From contig JBIQJF010000005.1 in assembly GCA_044507675.1 (NCBI GenBank), positions 62,001 through 126,000 of the forward strand: 64,000 nt of DNA. Reading direction: 5' to 3'. Every line of letters begins with the position of its first letter. Within the stretch, counting starts at the first letter, position 1. Of the stretch, positions 1 through 8,548 are shown in pieces. The notes under the pieces were generated by a model. The model was not told where the DNA came from. It saw only the letters and a program-made list of their open reading frames with translations, and ran no database searches. Made by a program: the position numbers and the translations under genes. Origin of the DNA: Lacunisphaera sp044507675. Its GTDB lineage: Bacteria > Verrucomicrobiota > Verrucomicrobiia > Opitutales > Opitutaceae.

Positions 1-1
1 G

Positions 2-148
2 GGTGTCACCCTGCTGGCTGCATGGATGGCCTATCGGTCACTCCGCCGCGGAGCATTGGGTTACTGGCCCCAGAAGCCGCCGAGCGCCGATGATTTTTCC
101 CCACCCGGTTTCTCCGACGGTCTCGATCTCGCCCCCACCCATAGCTGA
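2..148 (+). CDS. C-terminal fragment of an upstream protein (5' end outside window)
   Basis: The frame is open from the window edge and stops at TGA 146-148, leaving 48 residues. The visible part starts with a hydrophobic stretch ending in basic residues (MAYRSLRRG), followed by a polar Pro/Asp-rich tail (PPSADDFSPPGFSDG). This looks like the last membrane segment and cytoplasmic tail of a membrane protein. It lies 15 nt upstream of the O-antigen ligase-like gene on the same strand, so it is probably part of the same polysaccharide operon, for example a chain-length regulator or exporter. The fragment is too short to name. Confidence 0.5.
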   Translation, partial: GVTLLAAWMAYRSLRRGALGYWPQKPPSADDFSPPGFSDGLDLAPTHS

Positions 149-163
149 GTCCACCCGCTTCCC

Positions 164-1645
164 ATGAACGAACTGCCCATATTCATCGAATCCAAGGACC
201 TGATCGGCCTTCTGCTTTTTCCGATAGGCACCGTGATTGTTTCCGCCGCGCTGCTGTTTTGGCCCACATTGCGTTCCGCCGCGTTCTTTCTCATCGTCGG
301 GGGACTGGCCCTGAGCAACTGGGGCGACCTGAACATCTACAGTGCCTACTGGTATCGTGGCACGACCCGCGGCTTTGAAGTCAGCGTGTTTGATGTGCTG
401 GCACTGGGACTTTTGTTCAGCTCGTTGCTGGCGCCCCGGCCTGGTGAATTGCGCCGGTTCTGGCCGGCGAGCCTCGGCATGATGCTGGTGTTTCTGCTCT
501 ATTGCGTAGGCAGCACCTTGATGGCCGATCCGGTCATCTTCGGCCTGTTCGAGATCAGCAAGCTGGTGCGCGGAATCGTGTTCTTCCTCGCTGCGGCGAT
601 GTTCTTGCGCAACGAGCGTGATCTTTCGCTCCTGGCCCTCGCCCTGGCCATGGTGGTCATCGTCGAGTCCCTCATGGCCGTCCGGCAACGCGTCTTCATG
701 GGAATGTATCGTCCGGCGGGATCACTGGACCATCCGAATAGTCTTTCGATGTTCCTTTGCCTCGTCACGCCCGTGCTGGTCGCCGCGGCCTGCTCCACTC
801 TCGGCCCGTGGATCCGGCGCTGCTGCTGGCTCGCCGTGATCGCCGCGGCGGGCACGATGGTGCTCACCTTGTCGCGCGCGGGACTGCCCGTGTTCATCGC
901 CGTCACCGGCGCCGCCCTCGTGTGGTGCGCTTCGTGGCGCCCCACCCCGGGGCGTTTGGTTCTCGGCGTCCTGGCGATGACCGCCCTGGGCTTGTTCGTG
1001 GCAAAATCCTGGCCGCTGCTAACCGAACGCTTCGGGCAGGCCACGCTGCAGGAGGAATACTTCGACGCACCGGGTGAAACGCGCGGCCACTACTTCCGGC
1101 AGGCCGCAGTCATTCTCGAAGAGCGGCCGTTCGGGGTGGGACTCAACAACTGGTCATACTGGGTCAGTCGCGAATACGGAAAACCTCTCGGCATGAACTA
1201 CCAGAACTATGACGACATTGTTTACGCGCCACCGTCCGACCTGCTCTACATGTATCGCTACGCGGCTCCGGCGCACAACCTGGGCGTTCTGACGGCGGCC
1301 GAACTCGGCTGGGTTGGATTGGCGCTGATGCTGGCGCTGTGGCTGCGATGGATGTTCATGGGAGCGGGCTTTCTTTTTTCCCGCCGACCGGAGGCGATGC
1401 ACCGCATCGGCATCGGCCTCGCTTTCGGCATGCTCGGGGTCTTCCTGCACAGCTTCACGGAGTGGATTTTCCGGCAAACGCAAATCTTCCATATGTTCCA
1501 CCTCATGGCGGGCGTGCTCGCCGCCTTGATCGCCCTCAAACACGCCGAGGCTGCGGCCGTGGAAAAATTCGAGGACGAGGCGGAGACGGATTGGGAAATC
1601 GACCCGCTCGCACAACCGGTGCCGATGAGCCCGCTGCAAAACTGA
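164..1645 (+). CDS. O-antigen ligase/polymerase family (Wzy_C-like) membrane protein
   Basis: This 493-aa protein is hydrophobic throughout, with roughly ten or more membrane segments. It carries the hallmarks of the O-antigen ligase/Wzy family: a SLDHPNSLSMFL segment (about residues 189-200) and a large external loop (about 300-365) containing ETRGHYFRQA and the PFGVGLNNW motif, followed by an APAHN motif. In this family the loop residues take part in transferring an undecaprenyl-linked glycan to lipid A, to another repeat unit or to a protein. The C-terminal tail is acidic. It is followed after one base by a GT4 gene, so the two are surely cotranscribed. Ligase and polymerase roles cannot be separated by sequence alone. 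Confidence 0.85.
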   Translation: MNELPIFIESKDLIGLLLFPIGTVIVSAALLFWPTLRSAAFFLIVGGLALSNWGDLNIYSAYWYRGTTRGFEVSVFDVLALGLLFSSLLAPRPGELRRFWPASLGMMLVFLLYCVGSTLMADPVIFGLFEISKLVRGIVFFLAAAMFLRNERDLSLLALALAMVVIVESLMAVRQRVFMGMYRPAGSLDHPNSLSMFLCLVTPVLVAAACSTLGPWIRRCCWLAVIAAAGTMVLTLSRAGLPVFIAVTGAALVWCASWRPTPGRLVLGVLAMTALGLFVAKSWPLLTERFGQATLQEEYFDAPGETRGHYFRQAAVILEERPFGVGLNNWSYWVSREYGKPLGMNYQNYDDIVYAPPSDLLYMYRYAAPAHNLGVLTAAELGWVGLALMLALWLRWMFMGAGFLFSRRPEAMHRIGIGLAFGMLGVFLHSFTEWIFRQTQIFHMFHLMAGVLAALIALKHAEAAAVEKFEDEAETDWEIDPLAQPVPMSPLQN

Positions 1646-1646
1646 C

Positions 1647-2903
1647 ATGCGCGCCGCCCATATCCTCCGCAAATACGTGCCCGCCGAATGGGGTGGCACG
1701 GAAACCGCCCTGCAGGGCCTCACCTCCGGTCTCGCGATGCACGGCGTCGACTCAGTCGTTTTTCACCCCACGACGGGTGCGGCTGCTTCGGATCCGCTCG
1801 CGCGCGCCGGTTGCGAGATGCGCCCGTTTCACGCGCACCTTCCGATCCTGGGGCTGCCGCCGGCCGAACGCCAGCGGATGCTCGCGGTCGGGGGCAACCT
1901 GGTCTCGTTCGATCTGCCGCGCATGCTCGCGAAAGAACCCGGTTTAACGATCATCAACAGCCATGTGCTCGGCCGGTTGGGCGGCATCGCCTGCACCATC
2001 GCGCATCGGCGCAATATTCCCTTTGTGGTGACAATCCATGGCGGTGTGCTCGCGGTGCCGGAACCTTTGAAACAGCAAATGAACGGACGTCCGCACCCCA
2101 CGAGCCTCGAATGGGGCCAGCTCTTCGGCTGGTGGTGGCGCGCGCGTCACGTCCTCGAAGAAGCGGACGCGATCATCACGTGCAACGTGCGCGAAGCGGA
2201 GATGCTGAGCGCGCGCTATCCCGACCAGTTGATCGTGACGCAACCCCACGGGGTGAACACGGCCCTGTATCAGGTCGATCAGCGTGAAACAGCACTGGCG
2301 GCTTTCCCGACGATCGCAGGACACGACATCCTTCTCTGTGTCGCGCGCGTGGATCCGGTGAAGAACCAAGCCTGGCTGGTGCGCGAAATGCCCGCGATTC
2401 TTTCCCGATATCCGCAGGCCATGCTGGTGCTCGTGGGTGCGTGCACCAACGCCGACTATGGTTCCGCTCTGCATCGCGAAATCAAGCGGCTCGGATTGGA
2501 CGGCCGCGTGCTGTTGACCGGCGGGCTGCCCCCTCGTGATCCACGGATCATCGGCCTGATGCAACTGGCGCGCGCGAACATTCTACCGTCCATTTCCGAA
2601 ACCTTCGGCCTCGTGATCCTGGAATCGTGGGCCTCCAACCTGCCCATGCTCGCCAACCGTTCCGCCGGTTCGGTGGAACTGCTGCGCGACGGCGAGAACG
2701 GATGCCTCTTCAACGTGGACCAGCCCGAAGCCTTCCACGCGCAGCTCGACCGCGTGCTCACCGATGCTGTTTTCCGGGGCCATCTCCTCGCCACGGGGCG
2801 CGAGTGGGTTCAGCGATACGACACGGTGGCCATGGCCGGACAGGTGAAGCAACTTTACGACCGGCTCTGTGAAGGCAAAAATGCACTACGTCATTCTGCG
2901 TGA
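1647..2903 (+). CDS. Glycosyltransferase family 4 (GT-B fold)
   Basis: This 418-aa protein has the GT4 layout. The N-terminal acceptor domain opens with a Gly-rich loop (WGGTETALQG). The C-terminal donor domain carries LLCVARVDPVKNQAW and the E-x7-E type signature in SISETFGLVILESW, followed by the usual late GENGCLF motif. GT4 enzymes transfer a sugar from a nucleotide-sugar donor with retention; donor and acceptor cannot be predicted here. The start codon is one base after the stop of the ligase-like gene, and the 3' end overlaps the start of the deacetylase-like gene, so the three form a plus-strand polysaccharide operon. Confidence 0.9.
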   Translation: MRAAHILRKYVPAEWGGTETALQGLTSGLAMHGVDSVVFHPTTGAAASDPLARAGCEMRPFHAHLPILGLPPAERQRMLAVGGNLVSFDLPRMLAKEPGLTIINSHVLGRLGGIACTIAHRRNIPFVVTIHGGVLAVPEPLKQQMNGRPHPTSLEWGQLFGWWWRARHVLEEADAIITCNVREAEMLSARYPDQLIVTQPHGVNTALYQVDQRETALAAFPTIAGHDILLCVARVDPVKNQAWLVREMPAILSRYPQAMLVLVGACTNADYGSALHREIKRLGLDGRVLLTGGLPPRDPRIIGLMQLARANILPSISETFGLVILESWASNLPMLANRSAGSVELLRDGENGCLFNVDQPEAFHAQLDRVLTDAVFRGHLLATGREWVQRYDTVAMAGQVKQLYDRLCEGKNALRHSA

Positions 2904-3810
2904 CGACGACACGTGCGCCCTGACGCCGGTCGAATGCCTGGAAGCCCTCTACCGGCCGTTCCTCGACCGTGGACTGCCGGTCAATCTCGCCACGATCCCC
3001 AATGTCTGCACGAACGCGCGGCAACCCAACGGACAGCGCGAAGGATTCCTGCAATTCAGCTCGGGCAACTCCACGCCGTTCATCCCGATCGGACAGAACC
3101 GGGCTTTGGTTAATTATCTCCTGAGTGAACCGCTCTATCATGTCCTGCATCACGGCTACGATCACTCGCTCTACGAATTCGAATGTGATGCCGTCCAGGC
3201 CGAGCAACGTTTATCCGCCGGCGCGCAACGCCTGCACGCCGCAGGCTTTCCCACTCCGCACGCTTTTGTCGCTCCTTACGACCGGTTCTCAGCCGCGAGC
3301 CTGAGAGCCGCGGCGGCCCGCTACCCGGTGATTTCAAGCGGATGGTTTGAATGGCGACGCCTGCCGGCGGCTTGGCGTCCCGCGTATTTGCTCAAAAAAT
3401 TGCGCCGCCGGCCGCACTGGAAAATCAACGATACGCTGCTGCTGTCACATCCCGGCTGTCTGCTTTCCCACCACCGGCCGCTGACCGACATGTTGGAGAA
3501 TATCAAACAGGCGGTGGAAGGACAGTCGCTCACCGTGTTGGTCACGCACTGGTGGGAATATTATCGGGACACCCGGCCGGACACGGACTTCATCGCCACC
3601 CTCCATCGGACAGCTGATTATCTTTCCAGCCATCGCGACATTCGCGTCATCTCCTTCGCCGATCTGGCTACCGGCCGGGTAACGCTGCCAGGGAGCGAAC
3701 CGGCGGTGGAGGCACCGGCGTCGGAAAGACATCTCGACACCGCTCCACAACCCGCTGGTCAGCCAGCTTGCTGGTCTTTCGAAGATCGATCGACTTCGCC
3801 TGCGCCCTGA
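2881..3810 (+). CDS. Polysaccharide deacetylase-like protein (NodB/DUF2334-like)
   Basis: The protein (309 aa from ATG 2881; GTG 2869 would add four residues) begins with YVILRDDDTC, which matches the N-terminal metal/catalytic Asp region of NodB-like deacetylases. It continues with a histidine-containing HHGYDHSLYE segment, as in the zinc site, and a later THWWEYY motif. Family members remove N-acetyl groups from cell-envelope glycans. There is no signal peptide, which is unusual for an enzyme acting on exported polysaccharide. The start overlaps the preceding GT4 gene. The last 143 nt overlap the convergent FkbM gene, and the corresponding C-terminal 45 or so residues look like a low-complexity tail. 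Confidence 0.75.
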   Translation: MHYVILRDDDTCALTPVECLEALYRPFLDRGLPVNLATIPNVCTNARQPNGQREGFLQFSSGNSTPFIPIGQNRALVNYLLSEPLYHVLHHGYDHSLYEFECDAVQAEQRLSAGAQRLHAAGFPTPHAFVAPYDRFSAASLRAAAARYPVISSGWFEWRRLPAAWRPAYLLKKLRRRPHWKINDTLLLSHPGCLLSHHRPLTDMLENIKQAVEGQSLTVLVTHWWEYYRDTRPDTDFIATLHRTADYLSSHRDIRVISFADLATGRVTLPGSEPAVEAPASERHLDTAPQPAGQPACWSFEDRSTSPAP

Positions 3811-4705
3811 GGTCCGCCGACAGCGCCGACAGTTCGGACTCGGACCGCGTGGTCAGGAGACAGTTGAGAAACACCAGCGAGTCCCGCAGGTGCGCCTCGG
3901 GAGCCGCGCACGGGATCAGGCCTTCGTCCGTGATCTTTCGAAAACGATAGCCACAGCGATTGAGCAAAGCCACCGTCCTCTCCGGATAAGGCACCGCCGC
4001 CTCGGCGATGATATCGGGGCGATGGCGGCGAAGGGTTTCCTCCGCTCCTTCAAAAAACGAGGGTTCATGGCCTTCGACATCCACTTTCATCAGGAAGCGA
4101 TTCGGCACCTCGCGCATGCCCGCAACGTAGGCATCGAGGCTTGAGACCGCAACGCTCACCACGCCGGCATGGTTCGAATCGAAACTCCGCTCGAGCGAGG
4201 AACTCATGTCCGACTGATTCAGGAAAAACGGCATCACGCCCTCGTGATCGGACAGCGCAATCGGTTCCGCGACGATTCGATCGAAGCCGTTGGCCCGGAT
4301 GTTGGCCGCAAGGAGAGCATGCAACCGCGGATGCGGCTCGAAAGCCACGACGGAAAGATTCGGACGCGCCACCGCCAGCCTCAACGAGAAGAATCCTATG
4401 TTCGCACCGGCATCGATGAACAGCGTGGTGGATTCAGTCAGCCGCTCTGTCAGGCATGTGGTGAGCGGCTCGTAGTAATCCAGCCCGCGCCAGAAAAGCT
4501 CAAAGCTGAGATAGTTTTCTCCAAAGCTGGCCAGCTTCAGACGGTGGCCGGTTTGGGACGACTCCACCCCCGGCGTGCAACCGGGAAACCAATCGCGACG
4601 CGTGCGCAATCCCCAGCGGCAGAGGGCGGGACGGAGGGAGGGAAAACGGGTCGCGATTCCGAAAAGGAGGCGACCGAGCTGGCGTTTGGGCAGATAAGGA
4701 GGCAC
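3668..4705 (-). CDS. FkbM family SAM-dependent methyltransferase
   Basis: This 345-aa protein contains a class I methyltransferase core of the FkbM type: the SAM-binding loop FIDAGANIGFFSLRLA (about residues 94-109), VAFEPHPRLHALLAAN, and the signature FLMKVDVEGHEPSFFEGA (about residues 202-219). FkbM enzymes methylate hydroxyl groups, often on sugars in polysaccharide or natural-product clusters. It is the last gene of the minus-strand operon, 21 nt after the phosphatase-like gene. Its C-terminal 47 residues (Pro/Arg-rich) lie in the convergent overlap with the deacetylase-like gene and are beyond the catalytic core. Confidence 0.85.
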   Translation of the reverse strand: MPPYLPKRQLGRLLFGIATRFPSLRPALCRWGLRTRRDWFPGCTPGVESSQTGHRLKLASFGENYLSFELFWRGLDYYEPLTTCLTERLTESTTLFIDAGANIGFFSLRLAVARPNLSVVAFEPHPRLHALLAANIRANGFDRIVAEPIALSDHEGVMPFFLNQSDMSSSLERSFDSNHAGVVSVAVSSLDAYVAGMREVPNRFLMKVDVEGHEPSFFEGAEETLRRHRPDIIAEAAVPYPERTVALLNRCGYRFRKITDEGLIPCAAPEAHLRDSLVFLNCLLTTRSESELSALSADLRAQAKSIDLRKTSKLADQRVVERCRDVFPTPVPPPPVRSLAALPGR

Positions 4706-4726
4706 GGCGTGGATGGGGTTGAAAAA

Positions 4727-5923
4727 TCATGCGGAAATCGCCGCTTCACGTGGTAGGCCCGCACGGTTGACCGCATGCGCGGTCAGCGCATCGCGTCTCA
4801 TTAAACCGTGGATATGCGGAATGGCGGTGACGGAATCAGGGACATCGGGCACGTTGGTCAGCAACGCGGCGTAACTGTGCGGTGCATCGGGATGATACCC
4901 GTGCATCGCGTGCAACGGGCGCTCGCCCATGTCACTGGGCACGATCAGCACGCCTTCCTCGACGAGGAAGATGAGTTCGCCGAAATACCGGTCGGGAAAA
5001 AATGTGCCGAGCTCGCGCAGCTCTGAATCAGGCAGAATCCGACCGGTCGTCACACCACGAAGACTCGCCGTAATCAGGTCCCTCGCCCGCTCGCTGAAAA
5101 ACCAGAAGCGAGCCATCGTCGAATCATAGACCACGGCGTAATCCCGCGACAGGCGCAATGGCAGGGCCGAGATGCGCCGACGCAAATCAAGCAACCGCGT
5201 GCAATTCGCCATGCCGTGATCGCTGAATACATACAATCGCACGTCATGATAGTGCTCACGCGCAGTCGTCAGAAGTCTCGCCAGCCGCTCTTCGTAGTCG
5301 TCGAGCTTGGCCGGAACCTCCGGCGAATCATTACCGACCCGGTGCATCAGTCCGTCGAGGTCAGGCCAGTAGAGGAAGGCGAAATCAATTCGTTCGGCCG
5401 CAATATCCGCCTGCAAGGCCTGCAGGTTGCCCTCTTCCCCGCGCGCAGGTTCGCTGACGTGGTAAGGAATCGCCTCCTCTTCCAGGAAATCGAAGATGTT
5501 CGGCCCACGGTTCATCCCGCCCGGCTGCAGCGGGCTCTTTTTCTCGGTGAAATCGAACTCCCCGATCTGGCTGAAAGAGAGGTTATATAAATCAAAGTAG
5601 CCTTTGAACCCCATCGGCCCGCGCAAAAGCTTAGACAGCCAGCGGCGGAATATCCGGCGTGACGTGATCCAACGGGGAAGCCAGCCAAGCGGACGCAAAG
5701 CGCGAAACGGCGACCGTTCGGGATCGTGGACGAAATAGCACCAGTTGCGATGCTCCTCCGGCCAGGTTCCCGCGAGTATCGAAGGGATACACGCCGAACT
5801 GTAACCGAAGACCGAACGCAGCGGCCGCCGCAACGGGGCGATGCCCCGGGCGAACGACCGGTCGCGGATGATCTCCCAACCACACGCGTCGATGAAAACA
5901 AAAAGAGGCAGCACAGGTTTCAT
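4727..5923 (-). CDS. Alkaline phosphatase superfamily protein (type I phosphodiesterase/nucleotide pyrophosphatase-like)
   Basis: This 398-aa protein starts with MKPVLPLFVFIDACGWEII, where the Asp is the expected N-terminal metal ligand. Later it has FLYWPDLDGLMHRVGND and VFSDHGM, the two conserved metal-binding segments of phosphodiesterase/pyrophosphatase members of the alkaline phosphatase superfamily. No signal peptide is evident, so it probably acts in the cytosol. The start at 5923 is supported by a 4-nt ATGA overlap with the STAS gene. A phosphatase in the middle of an EPS operon could act on a polyprenyl- or nucleotide-linked intermediate or on a phosphorylated substituent; this is inference. 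Confidence 0.75.
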   Translation of the reverse strand: MKPVLPLFVFIDACGWEIIRDRSFARGIAPLRRPLRSVFGYSSACIPSILAGTWPEEHRNWCYFVHDPERSPFRALRPLGWLPRWITSRRIFRRWLSKLLRGPMGFKGYFDLYNLSFSQIGEFDFTEKKSPLQPGGMNRGPNIFDFLEEEAIPYHVSEPARGEEGNLQALQADIAAERIDFAFLYWPDLDGLMHRVGNDSPEVPAKLDDYEERLARLLTTAREHYHDVRLYVFSDHGMANCTRLLDLRRRISALPLRLSRDYAVVYDSTMARFWFFSERARDLITASLRGVTTGRILPDSELRELGTFFPDRYFGELIFLVEEGVLIVPSDMGERPLHAMHGYHPDAPHSYAALLTNVPDVPDSVTAIPHIHGLMRRDALTAHAVNRAGLPREAAISA

Positions 5924-6252
5924 AGCAAAATCATGCGGGGTGGACGCGGAGGGGTGATCTCGAACAGACGATGCATGCGCACCAGTTCGCAAAGCTGGCG
6001 CAAGTCCGGCGGCGGATTGGTGATCCGCCACGACAGGGCGCCGTCGCCAGGATCGATTTCCTCGTAAGCCGTCATCAGCGCGTCCACGGTTTCGCAATCG
6101 GCGGAACGCAGCAACGACAGGTCGAACTCGATGGCGGTGTGCTCCGATTTCAACGCCGTGCGCACATCCCGGACGAGCTCGTCGATGTCGGGTTCCTTCA
6201 ATTCGCGCAGGTCGCTGACCCGAAGCGTTTCGCTTTCGGCGGATATCTTCAT
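5920..6252 (-). CDS. STAS-domain protein (anti-sigma-factor-antagonist-like)
   Basis: This 110-aa protein has the size and pattern of a single STAS domain, with IEFDLSLLRSADCETVDALMTAY at the position where anti-anti-sigma factors have a D-S-x-G-L phosphosite. Here the equivalent is D-C-E-T-V, so the usual phosphorylatable Ser is absent. It may therefore be a constitutive binder or scaffold rather than a phospho-switch. It overlaps both neighbours by 4 nt inside an exopolysaccharide operon, which suggests a regulatory partner for one of the encoded enzymes or for the operon itself. The target is unknown. Confidence 0.65.
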   Translation of the reverse strand: MKISAESETLRVSDLRELKEPDIDELVRDVRTALKSEHTAIEFDLSLLRSADCETVDALMTAYEEIDPGDGALSWRITNPPPDLRQLCELVRMHRLFEITPPRPPRMILL

Positions 6253-7109
6253 ACCGGCGGATGGGCGACCGGCGAATGATCAGCCGGGATGAGCGGCGGA
6301 TTGGATCCGGTGAGCGTTTGCGCAATGCGGCGGAACCACTCCGTGGGATCGCGTTGCTCACGAAGCGAGCAAAGCAGAATTTCATCCGGCACGTGCAGGC
6401 AGGAACCGTCGCGCCAGTTGATGAGCGTGCTGCCGAGCGCCAGCGAATCGGCGACCTCGGTGTTTTCCCCCACCATCGTCTCAGGCCCGACTATGCTGCG
6501 CACGACTTCGGCGCCCGGGGAGATCACGGCGCGATCCTCGACCACGGCATGTGGCCCGATTATCGCGCCGGATCCAACCCGCACTTTCTCGCCAATCCAA
6601 CACGGCCCGCGCAACACCGCATCAGATGGAATCATGCTCTGCCAACCCACCCGCACACCGGGCGCAATTTCGCGGATGCCAGTGCGGTCGGGCGTAACTG
6701 CCCGCTCGCACCAAGCCTGGACCGCCGCATACCAGTCGGCATAGCTTTCCCCCATCCGTCGACTGGGCAGGCCCGGCAAATGATCCGCCAGCACCACATC
6801 GTGGGGCGCCCGCATCCATCCATCGCCACGACCGTGGCGGCCGCGCGCCTCGGCCACGGTCAGTTCATACATCTCGGTGACGACCCGAATTCGCAAACCC
6901 CAGCGCGATCCGGAGCCAACCGCTTCGCGCACGGCCCAGGGACGATCGCTGGCGCAGATGGTGACTTCCCTGACGCCGAGCGCCGCGAGATGCACCAGCC
7001 AGTAAACCACCAGTGATTCACCGAGCAGCGGCACGGCGGCCAAGGGCGCGGGATCGGTGAGATGTTTGAGCCCCGGACGGTAACCGGGGCAGATAAGGAT
7101 GGATTTCAT
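6249..7109 (-). CDS. Nucleotidyltransferase-like protein with left-handed beta-helix domain
   Basis: This 286-aa protein has an N-terminal Rossmann-like part (ILICPGYRPGLKHLTDPAPLAAVPLLGESLV) that resembles sugar-phosphate nucleotidyltransferases but lacks the canonical GGxGTRL pyrophosphorylase loop. The C-terminal half has hexapeptide repeats of the left-handed beta-helix type (PCWIGEKVRVGSGAIIGPHA and VGPETMVGENTEV, about residues 165-225). GlmU- and ManC/GDP-mannose-pyrophosphorylase-like enzymes share this architecture. The degenerate N-terminal loop makes activity uncertain, and a binding or sensing role is possible. It lies between the sugar transferase (6-nt spacing) and STAS (4-nt overlap) genes. 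Confidence 0.65.
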   Translation of the reverse strand: MKSILICPGYRPGLKHLTDPAPLAAVPLLGESLVVYWLVHLAALGVREVTICASDRPWAVREAVGSGSRWGLRIRVVTEMYELTVAEARGRHGRGDGWMRAPHDVVLADHLPGLPSRRMGESYADWYAAVQAWCERAVTPDRTGIREIAPGVRVGWQSMIPSDAVLRGPCWIGEKVRVGSGAIIGPHAVVEDRAVISPGAEVVRSIVGPETMVGENTEVADSLALGSTLINWRDGSCLHVPDEILLCSLREQRDPTEWFRRIAQTLTGSNPPLIPADHSPVAHPPV

Positions 7110-7115
7110 GATAAG

Positions 7116-7844
7116 TCAGTAGGCGCCCGTGCCGGAAATGACGGCCGGCACCGTCTTGGTGATGATGACAAGATCCTTCCAGAACCCGCGGTTCTCGATG
7201 TAGCGGACGTCCAGTTCGACTTGCCCGTGAAAATCAATCTGCGCCCGCCCGCTGATCTGCCAGAGGCACGTGATGCCGGGCTGCACCGCCAGACGCCGCC
7301 GGTCCGCCAGTGTGTAGAGCTCCACTTCCCGCGGCACCGGCGGGCGCGGCCCGACGACCGACATGTCCCCGCGGAACACGTTGTAGAACTGCGGCAGCTC
7401 ATCGAGGGAGAACTTGCGCAGCAACCGGCCGATCCGGGTGATGCGGGGATCGTCCTTGATCTTGAAGGTGACGCCGGCGCTGTGATGGTTGCGCGCGAGT
7501 AGTTCGCGCAGCCTCTGCTCCGCGTCCGGGCGCATCGAACGGAACTTGAGCATGAGAAACTCCCGCCCGTGACGACCGACGCGCACTTGTCGGAAAAAAA
7601 CCGGACCGCGGTCCTCAAGCTTGATGAGCAGCGCCAGCACAAGGAAGAGCGGGCTGAGCATAAGCAGGACCAGCGCGCTGAAGCAGACGTCGAAGGCGCG
7701 CTTCCGGAAATCAGGTGCCGGAATGCTCCATGCCCAGAACCGCCGCAGCAGCGCGAGTCGGAGATTCTGCCACCACCGCAATGGCCCGCGAGCAAGACGG
7801 CGCGAACGGCGCAAAGCCAGAATGTTGAAACCTGCATTGTTCAT
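7116..7844 (-). CDS. Bacterial sugar transferase (polyprenyl-phosphate glycosyl-1-phosphate transferase, initiating)
   Basis: This 242-aa protein has one N-terminal hydrophobic segment (FDVCFSALVLLMLSPLFLVL) followed by the PF02397 catalytic domain: GPVFFRQVRVGRHGREF, LMLKFRSM, KFSLDELPQFYNVFRGDMS, VGPRPPVPREVELY and PGITCLWQISGR. Such enzymes attach the first sugar-1-phosphate to undecaprenyl phosphate at the inner membrane, starting repeat-unit assembly. It is the short form, lacking the N-terminal multi-TM region of WcaJ. The start at 7844 is fixed by an ATGA overlap with the upstream kinase gene; longer in-frame starts would lie inside that gene. Confidence 0.9.
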   Translation of the reverse strand: MNNAGFNILALRRSRRLARGPLRWWQNLRLALLRRFWAWSIPAPDFRKRAFDVCFSALVLLMLSPLFLVLALLIKLEDRGPVFFRQVRVGRHGREFLMLKFRSMRPDAEQRLRELLARNHHSAGVTFKIKDDPRITRIGRLLRKFSLDELPQFYNVFRGDMSVVGPRPPVPREVELYTLADRRRLAVQPGITCLWQISGRAQIDFHGQVELDVRYIENRGFWKDLVIITKTVPAVISGTGAY

Positions 7845-8548
7845 GACAGCACGCCGGCGGCGCCGGCCATCGAAGGAGTGAAGGAGCGAAAGAGAGTCAT
7901 GAGCTGTCCGCCCATCCCGGCGCTCACCGGCGTGAACCGGCTCAACCGTTCCTGCAGTTGGAGTATTTCCATTTCGCGACACGGATGATGCATGAGGAGA
8001 TCGGCGTGGGCCGCCTGCGGGCTGACAAACTCGCGATGCATCGGCTCGACGGTCCGGTGGAACTGCTCGACCACCGACGCTTCGGTCCGCCCGCGTTCGG
8101 CCGCGTCGCGAGCGATCCGCCGGCGCAGGCGCTCCTCCTCACCGCAGTGGAGAAAAATGCTGAGTTCGAAGAGCCGGCGAATGGACGGGTGATGCAACAG
8201 CCACAATCCGTCCACAATCATGACGGACCGGACGGGAAGATATTCTGCCTCCGGCAGCCGGCTGTGCGTTGCGAAATCATACACCGGCAGAAGACAATCC
8301 CGGCCCATCCGCAGTGTCCGGAGAACGTCGGCAAAGCGCGCCCAGTCGAGCGCATCCGGATGATCGAAATTTACCTGGTGCCGCTCCGCGGCCGGCAAGT
8401 GCGACCAATCGCGATAGAAATTATCCTGGGACAACCGTCCCGTATGCCGCCCCAACAGGCGATGCAATTGATCTGCCAGCCAGGTCTTGCCCGATCCGCT
8501 GCCACCGGTGACGGCCACCAAACACACTGGAGTTTCGGTCATCATCAT
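7841..8548 (-). CDS. Uridine kinase-like P-loop NTPase (phosphoribulokinase/uridine kinase family)
   Basis: This 235-aa protein has a Walker A motif GGSGSGKT near residue 15 and the uridine-kinase pattern that follows it: SQDNFYRDWSHLP, FDHPDALDW, PVYDFATHSR and VMIVDGLWLLH. Uridine kinases phosphorylate uridine or cytidine with ATP or GTP. In an EPS operon it could feed UMP and UTP into UDP-sugar supply, but it may have another hydroxyl acceptor. Three consecutive ATG codons (8548, 8545, 8542) form the start, overlapping the stop of the GT4 gene. It is slightly longer at the C terminus than a typical Udk. Confidence 0.75.
   Translation of the reverse strand: MMMTETPVCLVAVTGGSGSGKTWLADQLHRLLGRHTGRLSQDNFYRDWSHLPAAERHQVNFDHPDALDWARFADVLRTLRMGRDCLLPVYDFATHSRLPEAEYLPVRSVMIVDGLWLLHHPSIRRLFELSIFLHCGEEERLRRRIARDAAERGRTEASVVEQFHRTVEPMHREFVSPQAAHADLLMHHPCREMEILQLQERLSRFTPVSAGMGGQLMTLFRSFTPSMAGAAGVLS

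Noticed and set aside
5924..6385. 154-codon upstream extension of the phosphatase gene
   Set aside because: It runs over the STAS gene in another frame; the ATGA overlap at 5920-5923 marks the true start.
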